NCBI GenBank assembly: GCA_018715525.1
Contig: DVLL01000023.1
Span: 1 to 64,000, forward strand
Direction: 5' to 3'
Source: Candidatus Faeciplasma pullistercoris
Lineage (GTDB): Bacteria > Bacillota > Clostridia > Oscillospirales > Ruminococcaceae
DNA: 64,000 nt
The notes under the pieces were generated by a model that saw only the letters and a list, made by a program, of their open reading frames with translations, did no database searches and was not told the DNA's origin. The position numbers were made by a program, and so were the translations under genes. Shown in pieces: positions 34,364 to 42,224 of the stretch. Positions within the stretch are counted from its first letter, which is position 1; every line of letters begins with the position of its first letter.

Positions 34364-34731
34364 TTTTCCCCCTCCCAAATCTGTGCAAATGCTTCTTTGA
34401 TCTCGTGAATTGTGTCAAGCTTAATCTGTTCAATTTTCATTTTAACTGCATCGTCATTCTGTTTGGCTTTCTCGTAAGAAATACTCCAATTTAATGGAAT
34501 CTGTTTGGCTTTAAGAGCGAAGGCTTGTCTTATCTCCTCCGGATCATTCTTTGACGTTTTTACTGCCACGGAAAGAATTGTACGAAAAATATCATAAACA
34601 TTTGCTTTTATCTTTTCAAATGTAGCCTCGTCCACACGATCATCTTCCAACAATTCCTTATTGCGCTGTTGACATAATGAGATTTGTCTATCGAAATAGC
34701 TGTTGAACTTAGATACTCTTTGATCAATCAT
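34360..34731 (-). CDS. Small unknown protein between the peptidase and ArsR genes
   Basis: 123 residues, no family recognised. It is predicted to be almost all helical and charged, with heptad-like stretches (QQRNKELLEDDRVDEATFEK; KAKQNDDAVKMKIEQIK). It has no signal peptide or membrane segment. Its start overlaps the stop of the peptidase gene (ATGA) and its stop overlaps the ArsR-family start in the same way. The strict coupling suggests the three products act together, for example as a sensor or adaptor. The role is not known. Confidence 0.7.
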   Translation of the reverse strand: MIDQRVSKFNSYFDRQISLCQQRNKELLEDDRVDEATFEKIKANVYDIFRTILSVAVKTSKNDPEEIRQAFALKAKQIPLNWSISYEKAKQNDDAVKMKIEQIKLDTIHEIKEAFAQIWEGEK

Positions 34732-35720
34732 ACAATAACCTCAATTTTTCCGCGCCCAACAAAGTCAATATGATTTGAAGCCCTATTTTTCCCACCGAAC
34801 ATATTATTCGCACCAACAGCAATATGGAATGTTCCTGCCATCTTTTCATCCAGAACTGTGTATCCACACAGGCTCGTCACATTAGGATTCATGCCAATGC
34901 CAAATTCACACACGATTCTATTCTCCCTAGGTTGATCTGAAAAGTATTTTGACAATACAGGATAGTTACTATCACAAATCTCACCATTGGAGATTCGTAA
35001 TGTTACATCAGTATATTTTCTATTCTCCAGATATAATGTACTAAAAAATATAGCGCCTTGCGTCTGACTTTCATTTGGTGCAATGTAAATTTCTCCGCAG
35101 GGAAGGTCACCATTTCCAGCATCAATATGCCAGAACCGATCTGTCAAATCGAAATGCGCTACACAGTTTTCTCCCGTGTAAACAGATACCTTTTGAACCC
35201 CAGCAAAAGATTCCACCTTGTGTTCGCAGGCAATTCGAAGCCGCTCATAGTCAATATCATAAGCATTATTCATTCTCCGAATATATTCTTGCGTAGCAAG
35301 ACCAGATTCTGTAGCGTTTGCTTCCGTAGGTATCCTGATTTGCGTAAACCGCTTACATTCCATCAGCCTATAAAATAACTGAGAAACATATCGGCGATAT
35401 AGGCTCATCTGCTCGTCTTTAATTGAATAGCCCAGTACAACGGGTTGGTAGGCGAATACATCAAGTATCGCATCAAATTTGGAGAACAAATCAAAATAAC
35501 GGTCATCGAAACAGCTTTCTTTTGCACAAAGGAAAATATCTCGATTGATTGACCGTGACTGCTGCACAAGTACAGGCGAAGCGCCTAAGTAAGCAACAGC
35601 TTTCATGAAGCTGTTGGCAATCTCTTTGTCTGTGTCTTCACCCCAAAAGTGGACAAGAACAAGTTCTCCAGCAGAAACACCACTGGCTTTTACAATTTTT
35701 GATATTGTTGCTTGGTTCAT
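34728..35720 (-). CDS. M29-family (thermophilic aminopeptidase-like) metallopeptidase
   Basis: 330 residues. The C-terminal half carries the M29 pattern: GDLPCGEIYIAPNESQTQG near 208, EFGIGMNPNV near 271 and FHIAVGANNMFGG then NHIDFVGRG near 297-325, with Glu and His residues that bind two metals. The N-terminal half is the alpha/beta domain of the family. The usual members are 360-410 residues, so this is a short, divergent one and may act on a special substrate. It leads a translationally coupled operon with a small helical protein, an ArsR-family regulator and a broken kinase. It looks horizontally acquired by its base composition. Confidence 0.82.
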   Translation of the reverse strand: MNQATISKIVKASGVSAGELVLVHFWGEDTDKEIANSFMKAVAYLGASPVLVQQSRSINRDIFLCAKESCFDDRYFDLFSKFDAILDVFAYQPVVLGYSIKDEQMSLYRRYVSQLFYRLMECKRFTQIRIPTEANATESGLATQEYIRRMNNAYDIDYERLRIACEHKVESFAGVQKVSVYTGENCVAHFDLTDRFWHIDAGNGDLPCGEIYIAPNESQTQGAIFFSTLYLENRKYTDVTLRISNGEICDSNYPVLSKYFSDQPRENRIVCEFGIGMNPNVTSLCGYTVLDEKMAGTFHIAVGANNMFGGKNRASNHIDFVGRGKIEVIV

Positions 35721-35902
35721 ATTCTAACCCCCAGTTCACTATTGATTATACTACTGTATCATCAAAAAGTCAAATTTATTTTTATAATTATAAAATAAAA
35801 TTTCTTTATTCAAAATTACAAAAGCTTATTTGTCATCACTGGCAGCATAGAGACTAATTCCAGCCAATCGTCGGATACGTTCTCCTTAATGAGCGCACCG
35901 AT

Positions 35903-36151
35903 TCAGTACTGCAGGCGAGCCGTCAAAGCTTGATTATTTGAAAGCAAGTATAGATCCTCGATATCTTCAAGGTAATATTCGCATTCGTCTTCATCCAGAA
36001 GCAATATATATGCAATATATAAAGTTTGAGACCAAAAATCTTTCCATGCAGCCCTGGCACCAATATCTAATCTTATAAAATTCGGATACTCATCTCTTAC
36101 CTTCCTAAAACAAAAACCGCTCAAATGCCAAATCAAAAGCACTTCCTCCAC
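35903..36151 (-). CDS. Short uncertain ORF in the accessory patch
   Basis: 82 codons from a GTG, with no internal Met; an alternative TTG start at codon 6 lies 8 bases after GGAGG. The sequence is acidic and aromatic (LDEDECEYYLEDIEDLYLL) with no recognised domain. It could be a small protein or a fragment of a larger decayed gene. The rest of 35721-36330 contains no other gene that I can support. Confidence 0.35.
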   Translation of the reverse strand: MEEVLLIWHLSGFCFRKVRDEYPNFIRLDIGARAAWKDFWSQTLYIAYILLLDEDECEYYLEDIEDLYLLSNNQALTARLQY

Positions 36152-36336
36152 ATATTAAATTGCCCATTAATATTGCAAAAATAAAGTGTTATCGCTTTCT
36201 GTTTAAGTAAACTTAAATCATTTCCCATTTTCTTACAATGTGAGAACCAAAGAACGCAGAGATATCTCTGCTAAGAAAAAACGAAAGCTGTGCTTTGTAC
36301 AGCCGATTGTCAGTATTAAAACGCTTAAAAATATGA

Positions 36337-36368
36337 AAACCGCACCGAAGAATCCTTCGATGCGGTTT
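36337..36368 (-). terminator. Intrinsic terminator after the acidic lipoprotein gene
   Basis: On the minus strand a 13-bp stem with one mismatch (36356-36368 with 36337-36349) is followed by TTTTCATATTTTT. It lies 39 bp after the stop codon of the lipoprotein gene. Confidence 0.75.
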
Positions 36369-36406
36369 ATTGATAATTCTACTAAGCCTCTCAGCCGACT
36401 TCGCGC

Positions 36407-37753
36407 TTACGCTTCTTCAGTTACAACAGAATCTTCCGCCGTGCCGTCTGCTGACTCGTCCGTAGTATCATCGACAGACTCGTCAGTAGTTTCATCGGAA
36501 GTCTCATCAGCGGCTTCCTCTTCCGCTACAGGCTCAAGCGCATAATCAGGGTCGCTCTCCTCGCCTGCAAGGTAATCCTCAAGCGTTCCATAGTATACGC
36601 CTATCTCATTAATGGTCAAGCCGTCAAGAGTGGTGTCCCATGTAGGGGCCTTAAACGCAAGCTGCATGGCGGTATCATCCGCAACCTCAGCGTCAAAATA
36701 CTCAGCGGTGAGCTCGATAATGTAATCAAACTCTCCGGATTCAAAGTTGAAATACTCGCTCATGTTGATCTGTCTCGACGCAGTTACCTCAACGCTGTCA
36801 AGAAGCCAGAGTCTGAAGTTGGACGCAGCCTCACCCTTGATATGCACAACAACGGTTTTGCCGAGTCCTACGCCGGAAGGAAGCTTGAAGCCTACAAGTG
36901 TAGCGCCGTTGACCGTGAGTCCGTCATCTTCCCAGGTAAGAGCAGGATCATCGACAGTCAGCTCGCTGTTTACAGCCTGAGCGCGTCCGAAGCTATCCTG
37001 ATTTACAGGAATAGCAGTGAACTTGGTTTCGTCATACGCTACGCCGTACTCTGCGGGAGCGTTGGCAAGCCACTCTACATCCGCCTTATAATCGTCGAGA
37101 TTGCCGTTATAAACAGCAAGCTCCGAAATGGTAATATCAACTACTGAGCCGTCTGCGCTCTTGACTTGTGCAAATGCCGTCCCTTGAGGAACGCCTTCCT
37201 CAGTGGCTTCAACTCCGCAATCAAACAGAATGTATTTCTCAAACTCGCCCGCAGGAACATCGAAAGAGTTGAAATATGAATCGCCGTAGCATACGCTGAC
37301 TCTCACATCAGCACTTGCCGTACCCTTGATGTACATCAGCGCATTCTCGCCGAATGTTATGCCGGGCAGGTCAAAGGAAATATCGCTTACACTTGCCGTA
37401 ACGCTGCCGTCCTCGTTGTATGTAACAGTTCCGCCATCCTCAGGAGCATACGACGCCAATGTATCCGCAGTCATAGGAGCATCTGTTACAAGCTCAGCTA
37501 CGAACTCCGGGTTCGGCTCCTCCTCGACCACAGGCTCTTCCTCCTCAACCGGCTCCTCGGTTTCCTCAGGTTCGTCTTCGGATTCGTCTACCGGCTCTTC
37601 AACCGGTTCTTCCTCATCAGTCTCCTCCTCAGGATCCTCACTTACGGTGGTTACGCTTGCATCGTCGTCAGGATCATCCGCCGGCGTATCTTCGCAGGCT
37701 GTAAGGCTTGCCAAAAGAGCAGCAGCCATTAAAACAGCTATAAGTCTTTTCAT
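36407..37753 (-). CDS. Acidic surface lipoprotein with two repeated beta-type domains
   Basis: 448 residues. A lipoprotein signal ends in ASLTAC near residue 20. Residues of about 21-85 are a very acidic Glu/Pro/Asp linker. Two related domains of about 150-165 residues follow: each has a LPGITFGENALMYIKGT-like or LPSGVGLGKTVVVHIKGE start and ends in a matching ISELAVYNGNLDDYKAD or INEIGVYYGTLEDYLAG. This suggests an internal duplication, perhaps of a carbohydrate-binding-type sandwich. The tail is again acidic (Asp/Glu/Thr/Ser). The function is unknown; a surface carbohydrate-associated role is inferred from the neighbouring glycosidase. Confidence 0.8.
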   Translation of the reverse strand: MKRLIAVLMAAALLASLTACEDTPADDPDDDASVTTVSEDPEEETDEEEPVEEPVDESEDEPEETEEPVEEEEPVVEEEPNPEFVAELVTDAPMTADTLASYAPEDGGTVTYNEDGSVTASVSDISFDLPGITFGENALMYIKGTASADVRVSVCYGDSYFNSFDVPAGEFEKYILFDCGVEATEEGVPQGTAFAQVKSADGSVVDITISELAVYNGNLDDYKADVEWLANAPAEYGVAYDETKFTAIPVNQDSFGRAQAVNSELTVDDPALTWEDDGLTVNGATLVGFKLPSGVGLGKTVVVHIKGEAASNFRLWLLDSVEVTASRQINMSEYFNFESGEFDYIIELTAEYFDAEVADDTAMQLAFKAPTWDTTLDGLTINEIGVYYGTLEDYLAGEESDPDYALEPVAEEEAADETSDETTDESVDDTTDESADGTAEDSVVTEEA

Positions 37754-37792
37754 TTAATATACTCCTCCTCGTATATTAGTTTTTGCAATAAG

Positions 37793-37821
37793 ATTATACT
37801 ACGATACGTCAATAAAAGCAA
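37793..37821 (-). promoter_or_regulatory. Promoter of the acidic lipoprotein gene
   Basis: TTGCTT (-35, 37816-37821) and TATAAT (-10, 37793-37798) are 17 bases apart on the minus strand. The ribosome-binding site GAGGAGG lies just ahead of the ATG. Confidence 0.65.
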
Positions 37822-37918
37822 TAAAATTAAATTCTATTGCTCCAATTTCGTCAAACTAAACAATTCATTGAAATGTTTTACAGTCATAACGACAATGAAA
37901 TTTGTTTGCTTCGTGACG

Positions 37919-37949
37919 TAAAAAGGCGACGAATTTACTCCGCCGCCTT
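37919..37949 (-). terminator. Intrinsic terminator after the GH30-type gene
   Basis: On the minus strand a 9-bp stem (37941-37949 with 37923-37931, one G-U pair) is followed by TTTTACG. It separates the glycosidase from the downstream lipoprotein gene, so these are distinct transcription units. Confidence 0.85.
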
Positions 37950-37975
37950 GATATAGATTCAATTTTGTATTGCTA

Positions 37976-40018
37976 TTACTCAACCTCGCGATAAAGCTCT
38001 ATTTCCGCTATGTTGCAAAGATAGTCCTCATTCGCCCCCTCTGCTCTGCCCTCTGGCACCTCATAACGGATATATCGATAATTTTGCTCCTTATCAAGCT
38101 TGATATAGTTAATGCCTGACGCAGGAGAGAACTTGACGGTATAAATCTCCTTCCAGTCCTTGCCGTTGTTTGAACCGTAGAAGACACCGCCGGTCATTCT
38201 GCTCTCATAGCCCGCTCTCGGTGCGAAGCCAAGAGTGTCAAACTTGAGCTTCTTGCCAAGGTCTATTTCTACCCAGCCCTCAGCGAGACCGTCAAAGAAG
38301 GTATTCGGGTCGCCGTCTATAACCTTATCAAAGGTGTCGTCGCCGTTGTTCCATGCGGCTGAGCCTGTAACAGTCGCGCCGTCCATGGATACCTTCTCAA
38401 AGGTCACGTTACCCAGCTCCACTCCGCTGACAATAAATGTAGTGATGGAGTTTGCCTTGAGTTCAGCCACAAAGCCGTCCTCATATGCTCCAAAGTCCTC
38501 CAGCTGTGCCCAATGCTCTCCGTCCTCAATAGTTCCGCTTGTTCTTATAGCCTGAACTCTTCTGCCCACAGACTCCATTTGTGAGAGATCGTAGTTCATG
38601 TACCTGTCCTTGTCCGACTTGTTGAGGGCTACAACTACAAGCTCCTTAGTTTCCGGATTGTACGCCGCAAGGCTGTCTCCTCCGCACTGAATAATAGTCA
38701 TTCCGGGACGAATGTACCTTGTGAACTGACCGAAGCTGTAATACTTCTGTGTAAGAATTACATCCTGATTGTCGTGGTCGGCTACCGCAGTACCCCAGAA
38801 GCCCTGCGTGATGTCTATCATACCTGAGTCCTGACGACCGTTATAGCCTTCTTCGCTGATATGCTTATCTATTACCTGCCACAAAACCCAAGCCGCCGGA
38901 TCCAAAGCGTTGATATCGTTAATGATCTTCTCTCCCAGCCACAGACCTGCGCCCATCTCACCGGCGTTGGTTCCGGCAATGCCGTTGCCGTCGACCTCGC
39001 TCATCCACATGAGGAAGCCCTCGTCTCTGGCAAGCTGTCCAAGCTCCCCTATCTTTGTAGGATTATACGTATGAGTATTGATTCTGCCAAGATACTCTTT
39101 GGCCTTGTCGGAATAAGCGTTATACTCGTTTATCTGGAGCTCGGTACTGGTCTCATCGCTCGCAACCACCATTACATTCGGCAGGTCGTACTGCTGAAGA
39201 GCCTCATATGTGAGCTCGATTATCCTTGACTGGGACTCGCCCTCGTCAAAGTGGCAGCCCTCCTGCTTTGGGCTGTTGGCTCCCCAGAAGTTGGTGTTGG
39301 GCTCGTTCATCGGGGAAACGCTTGTAACCTCTATACCCATCTCATTTTGGATATAGTTTGTCACATGAGCCAAATACTCTGCGAAATCCTCGTAGCACTC
39401 GTCCTTGAGGTTATTGACATTTGAGTCAAAGCCGCCCGAAGAGCAGCCGCTGACCGTCATGAAGTACGGAGGAGAATTAGAGAATACCTCTACTATCGCA
39501 TTATCCCCTGCCGCCTCGACGCAGCGCTCAAGAACATTTAACTGATTCTTGTCGGCGTCATAGTCATACACATAGTCCTGCGCCTCTTCGTCCCACACAA
39601 GCCAGCCCGGAACAGCAGAGTCGGTTCTCGTAATATGATTGTGTGTCGGGTCGTCGCCGCCACCGATGTTGTATCTCATGATGTTGAGCCTGAGACCGTC
39701 ATCGCCAAAGAAGAGGTCTGCCGTTTGCTGGGCAAGCTCGTCTGAATATCCTACTCTGTTCGCCCACCAGCATAGGCTTGTGCCCCAGCCCTGGAATATG
39801 CCGTCGTTCATTGTGGATGCCTTGAGAGGCGATATGCTTACAACGCCGTCAATTTCATAATCCTCAGGATTGATTATCTCCAAATTCGCCCACTCCTCTT
39901 CCTGCAAATCCTCTTCACCGTTATTTTTTCCTCCGGTATCTGTCTGTTCGCACGCCGCAGCAGATCCGAGCATGCAAAGACAAAGCATCATTGATATTAC
40001 CCTTTTAAATTTATGCAC
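37976..40018 (-). CDS. Secreted GH30-type glycoside hydrolase with C-terminal discoidin-like module
   Basis: 680 residues from a GTG start preceded by AAAGGAGA. The signal peptide has a lipobox ending at Cys23. The catalytic part (about 60-530) is a GH30 (beta/alpha)8 domain of the endo-beta-1,6-galactanase-like type, with acid/base Glu239 in SVSPMNEPN and nucleophile Glu341 in MWMSEVDGNG. The C-terminal region of about 130 residues (VTGSAAWNNG ... EIDLGKKLKFDTLGF) resembles an F5/8 type C (CBM32) module. It likely degrades plant arabinogalactan side chains or related glycans at the cell surface; the exact substrate is inferred. Confidence 0.88.
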   Translation of the reverse strand: MHKFKRVISMMLCLCMLGSAAACEQTDTGGKNNGEEDLQEEEWANLEIINPEDYEIDGVVSISPLKASTMNDGIFQGWGTSLCWWANRVGYSDELAQQTADLFFGDDGLRLNIMRYNIGGGDDPTHNHITRTDSAVPGWLVWDEEAQDYVYDYDADKNQLNVLERCVEAAGDNAIVEVFSNSPPYFMTVSGCSSGGFDSNVNNLKDECYEDFAEYLAHVTNYIQNEMGIEVTSVSPMNEPNTNFWGANSPKQEGCHFDEGESQSRIIELTYEALQQYDLPNVMVVASDETSTELQINEYNAYSDKAKEYLGRINTHTYNPTKIGELGQLARDEGFLMWMSEVDGNGIAGTNAGEMGAGLWLGEKIINDINALDPAAWVLWQVIDKHISEEGYNGRQDSGMIDITQGFWGTAVADHDNQDVILTQKYYSFGQFTRYIRPGMTIIQCGGDSLAAYNPETKELVVVALNKSDKDRYMNYDLSQMESVGRRVQAIRTSGTIEDGEHWAQLEDFGAYEDGFVAELKANSITTFIVSGVELGNVTFEKVSMDGATVTGSAAWNNGDDTFDKVIDGDPNTFFDGLAEGWVEIDLGKKLKFDTLGFAPRAGYESRMTGGVFYGSNNGKDWKEIYTVKFSPASGINYIKLDKEQNYRYIRYEVPEGRAEGANEDYLCNIAEIELYREVE

Positions 40019-40052
40019 AATATCTCTCCTTTGCGGTTTACTTTCTTATATT

Positions 40053-40080
40053 ACTATACACAATTTATGTAATTTTTCAA
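40053..40080 (-). promoter_or_regulatory. Promoter of the GH30-type gene
   Basis: TTGAAA (-35, 40075-40080) and TATAGT (-10, 40053-40058) are 16 bases apart on the minus strand. Confidence 0.6.
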
Positions 40081-40134
40081 TATAACAAATTTAAACCGTG
40101 CTTAAGACATCTGCGCAATATTTCAATATAATGT

Positions 40135-40767
40135 TTACCTATGGTACAACCTGCTTATCGGCTTGTATATTACATAGCAAATAGCCGCTTCGAGTATGCC
40201 CTTTAGGAATGTAAACGGCAGGTTAAATACAATCAGGCAGTTAAGGAGCGAGTTTGAAGTGGGCTTATCAGCTATAGGAGCCAATATGGCCTCGTAAGCT
40301 TCAATAATAGCGTCAAGAGGCATTCTAAATATGACCACATACGCAGGGTAAACAAAGAAATAATTCATAGGCAGGCTCAAGGCTGCCATCGCTAGCGCTC
40401 CCAATACGCTTCCCAGCACCGCTCCCTTGCGTGTATGTATCTTCTTATAAACTATTCCAGCGACAAAGACAAATACCGCTCCGAACAAAAAGTTGCATAT
40501 CTCCCCTACTCCGGATGACGTGCCGAACGGAAGATGCAGGATATTCTTGACAAACTCTATCGCTACGCCGTACAGCGGACCCATTATAAAGCTCCCTATA
40601 AGCGCAGGTATGTCTGATATATCCAGCTTTACAAACGATGGTATTAACGGGATGGAAAACTCAAGGAACTGCAAGACCACCGATACAGCAATGAGCATGG
40701 CGGCAGCGGTAATGCTTCTTGTACTTATTCTCTCTTTTGCTCTTTCTCCGATTTTTGTGCTTGACAT
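40135..40767 (-). CDS. ribU: Riboflavin ECF transporter S component
   Basis: 210 residues with six hydrophobic segments. The N-terminal half has VVLQFLEFSIPLIPSFVKLD and ISDIPALIGSFIMGPLYG, and further on LSLPMNYFFVYP, all typical of RibU. It binds riboflavin in the membrane and works with the shared EcfA/EcfT energising module, which is not in this window. An FMN riboswitch with a terminator lies directly upstream and confirms the substrate. Confidence 0.94.
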   Translation of the reverse strand: MSSTKIGERAKERISTRSITAAAMLIAVSVVLQFLEFSIPLIPSFVKLDISDIPALIGSFIMGPLYGVAIEFVKNILHLPFGTSSGVGEICNFLFGAVFVFVAGIVYKKIHTRKGAVLGSVLGALAMAALSLPMNYFFVYPAYVVIFRMPLDAIIEAYEAILAPIADKPTSNSLLNCLIVFNLPFTFLKGILEAAICYVIYKPISRLYHR

Positions 40768-40804
40768 AAAAATATCTCCCTTTGATTTAGTTTAAAATAA
40801 AATA

Positions 40805-40844
40805 TGCCGCATATTCCAAGATAAAATCCCGGGAATACACGGCA
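40805..40844 (-). terminator. Riboswitch-controlled terminator ahead of ribU
   Basis: On the minus strand a 13-bp stem TGCCGTGTATTCC (40832-40844) with 40805-40817, two G-U pairs, a 14-base loop, is followed by TATTTTATTTT. It lies between the FMN aptamer and ribU and is the likely expression platform. Confidence 0.85.
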
Positions 40845-40861
40845 CAAAATGCGCTGATTAC

Positions 40862-40966
40862 ATCTTCTTCCATCCAGACTATACTGTCGGTACCGGAGTC
40901 ACACCGGTTCATGCTTTCGCTCGCGGACTTTACCGCCGATTGGGAATTTCACCCTACCCCGAAGAT
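40862..40966 (-). promoter_or_regulatory. FMN riboswitch (RFN element)
   Basis: Read on the minus strand the conserved RFN blocks are present in order: ATCTTCGGGG, AGGGTGAAATTCCC, GGCGGTAAAGTCCGCGAGC, ACCGGTGTGACTCCGGT, and CAGTATAGTCTGGATG ending GAAGAT. FMN binding is expected to form the downstream terminator and switch off ribU. A TATAAT-like -10 lies at 40972-40977 just upstream, overlapping no gene. Confidence 0.96.
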
Positions 40967-40998
40967 CAAATATTATATTTTTGTTTTAGACTTTTTGC

Positions 40999-41466
40999 TT
41001 ACTTCTCGTCGTCACAGCCGCAGCCGCAATCGCAGTCCTCAACCTCTTCAAGGTCGAATTCGAGATTCTCGCCGCAGTTGGGGCACACGATAGAGCCCTC
41101 ATTCACCATTTCCTCTGTGAGTTCAATGGTATCGCCGCAGGTGGGGCACACTACCTCGTAGCAGTCATCGCCGCAGTCGTCACAGCAGCAATCCTCGTCG
41201 CACTCGTCTTCGTCGTCCTCATCGTCACCGTAAAGGTCATCCTCGATCTCAGAGACCTCTTCCTCAAGGGCGTCCATATCCTCATCAAGTGTGTTGCAGA
41301 AGTCAACTACATCGTCAATATCGGCATCAATAGCATCTACCTTCTCAGAAAGCTCGGTGAGCAGGTCGTTCATAGCAAGAAGCACCTTGCCCGTAGGAGT
41401 GGAGTCGTCAATTCCGAGACCATCCACAAGCCCCTTCAAATAATTTGCCTTTTCTGATAAAGTCAT
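40999..41466 (-). CDS. CD1247-like acidic protein with zinc ribbon and Cys/Asp tail
   Basis: 155 residues. Residues 1-75 are helical and acidic (MTLSEKANYLKGLVDGLGID, typical of the CD1247 N-terminal domain family). A C4 zinc ribbon follows (CPTCGDTIEL ... CPNCGENLEF, about 111-136). Between and after them are Cys/Asp-rich runs such as DEDCCCDDCGDDC and a terminal DCDCGCGCDD, probably metal-binding. The family sits next to efp in many Clostridia. The biochemical role is unknown; older annotations as AraC regulator are not supported by this sequence. Confidence 0.8.
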   Translation of the reverse strand: MTLSEKANYLKGLVDGLGIDDSTPTGKVLLAMNDLLTELSEKVDAIDADIDDVVDFCNTLDEDMDALEEEVSEIEDDLYGDDEDDEDECDEDCCCDDCGDDCYEVVCPTCGDTIELTEEMVNEGSIVCPNCGENLEFDLEEVEDCDCGCGCDDEK

Positions 41467-41560
41467 AATTACCTCCTAACCATAAATCTTCCGCGCCAAA
41501 GATCACTGAACAAGCAGCGCGAAATAGTCCGGCACAACCTTATGTCATTGACCGGCAAGG

Positions 41561-42118
41561 TTATGCTCTGCTCATGTACTCTCCGGTTCTGGTATCAATT
41601 CTGATAACGTCACCCTCATTGATAAAGAGCGGAACCTTGATCTCCGCGCCTGTCTCAAGTGTCGCAGGCTTAGTAGCATTGGTGGCAGTATTTCCTGCGA
41701 AGCCGGGATCGGTCTGAGTTACAGTCAGCTCCACAAAGTAAGGAGGCTCAACACCGAAAACCTTGCCCTTGTAAGAAAGAATGGTGCAGACCATGTTCTC
41801 CTTGACAAACTTGAAGTTATCCCCGACATCAGCGGGGCTGACGGGAATCTGCTCATATGTCTCTGAATCCATGAAATAGTAAAGCTCTCCGTCTGTGTAG
41901 GAGTACTCCATGTCTCTTCTCTCAATAAACGCGGTGGGGAACTTTGCGGTGGGGTTGTAAGACTTTTCTACGACCGCTCCGGTAATGACGTTCTTTGTCT
42001 TGGTTCTTACGAACGCAGCGCCTTTTCCGGGCTTAACATGCTGGAACTCAATTACCTGCATGACGTTTCCGTCTTCCTCAAAAGTTACACCGTTTCTGAA
42101 ATCACCTGCTGTGATCAT
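41561..42118 (-). CDS. efp: Elongation factor P
   Basis: 185 residues from the ATG at 42118, which follows GGAGG; the frame is open a further 60 bases but lacks a site there. EF-P relieves ribosome stalling at polyproline. The N-terminal [17 protein letters not shown], the exposed loop [14 protein letters not shown] with the modifiable Lys, and the C-terminal [14 protein letters not shown] are typical. No modification gene is visible nearby. It follows the M24 peptidase gene, the usual pepQ-efp order of Firmicutes. Confidence 0.97.
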   Translation of the reverse strand: MITAGDFRNGVTFEEDGNVMQVIEFQHVKPGKGAAFVRTKTKNVITGAVVEKSYNPTAKFPTAFIERRDMEYSYTDGELYYFMDSETYEQIPVSPADVGDNFKFVKENMVCTILSYKGKVFGVEPPYFVELTVTQTDPGFAGNTATNATKPATLETGAEIKVPLFINEGDVIRIDTRTGEYMSRA

Positions 42119-42224
42119 ATATCTTTGTCCTCCGTTTCTTTTGGGGGTCTGCACGGCGACAATAAGTCCGCGCAGCATCCTACAATGTATTCTAACCTAA
42201 TTCTGCGAATATTGCAAGTGGTTT

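Noticed and set aside
36240-37757. Ser-rich plus-strand frames opposite the acidic lipoprotein
   Set aside because: They are simple reverse translations of Asp/Glu/Thr codon runs; the signal peptide and terminator support the minus strand.
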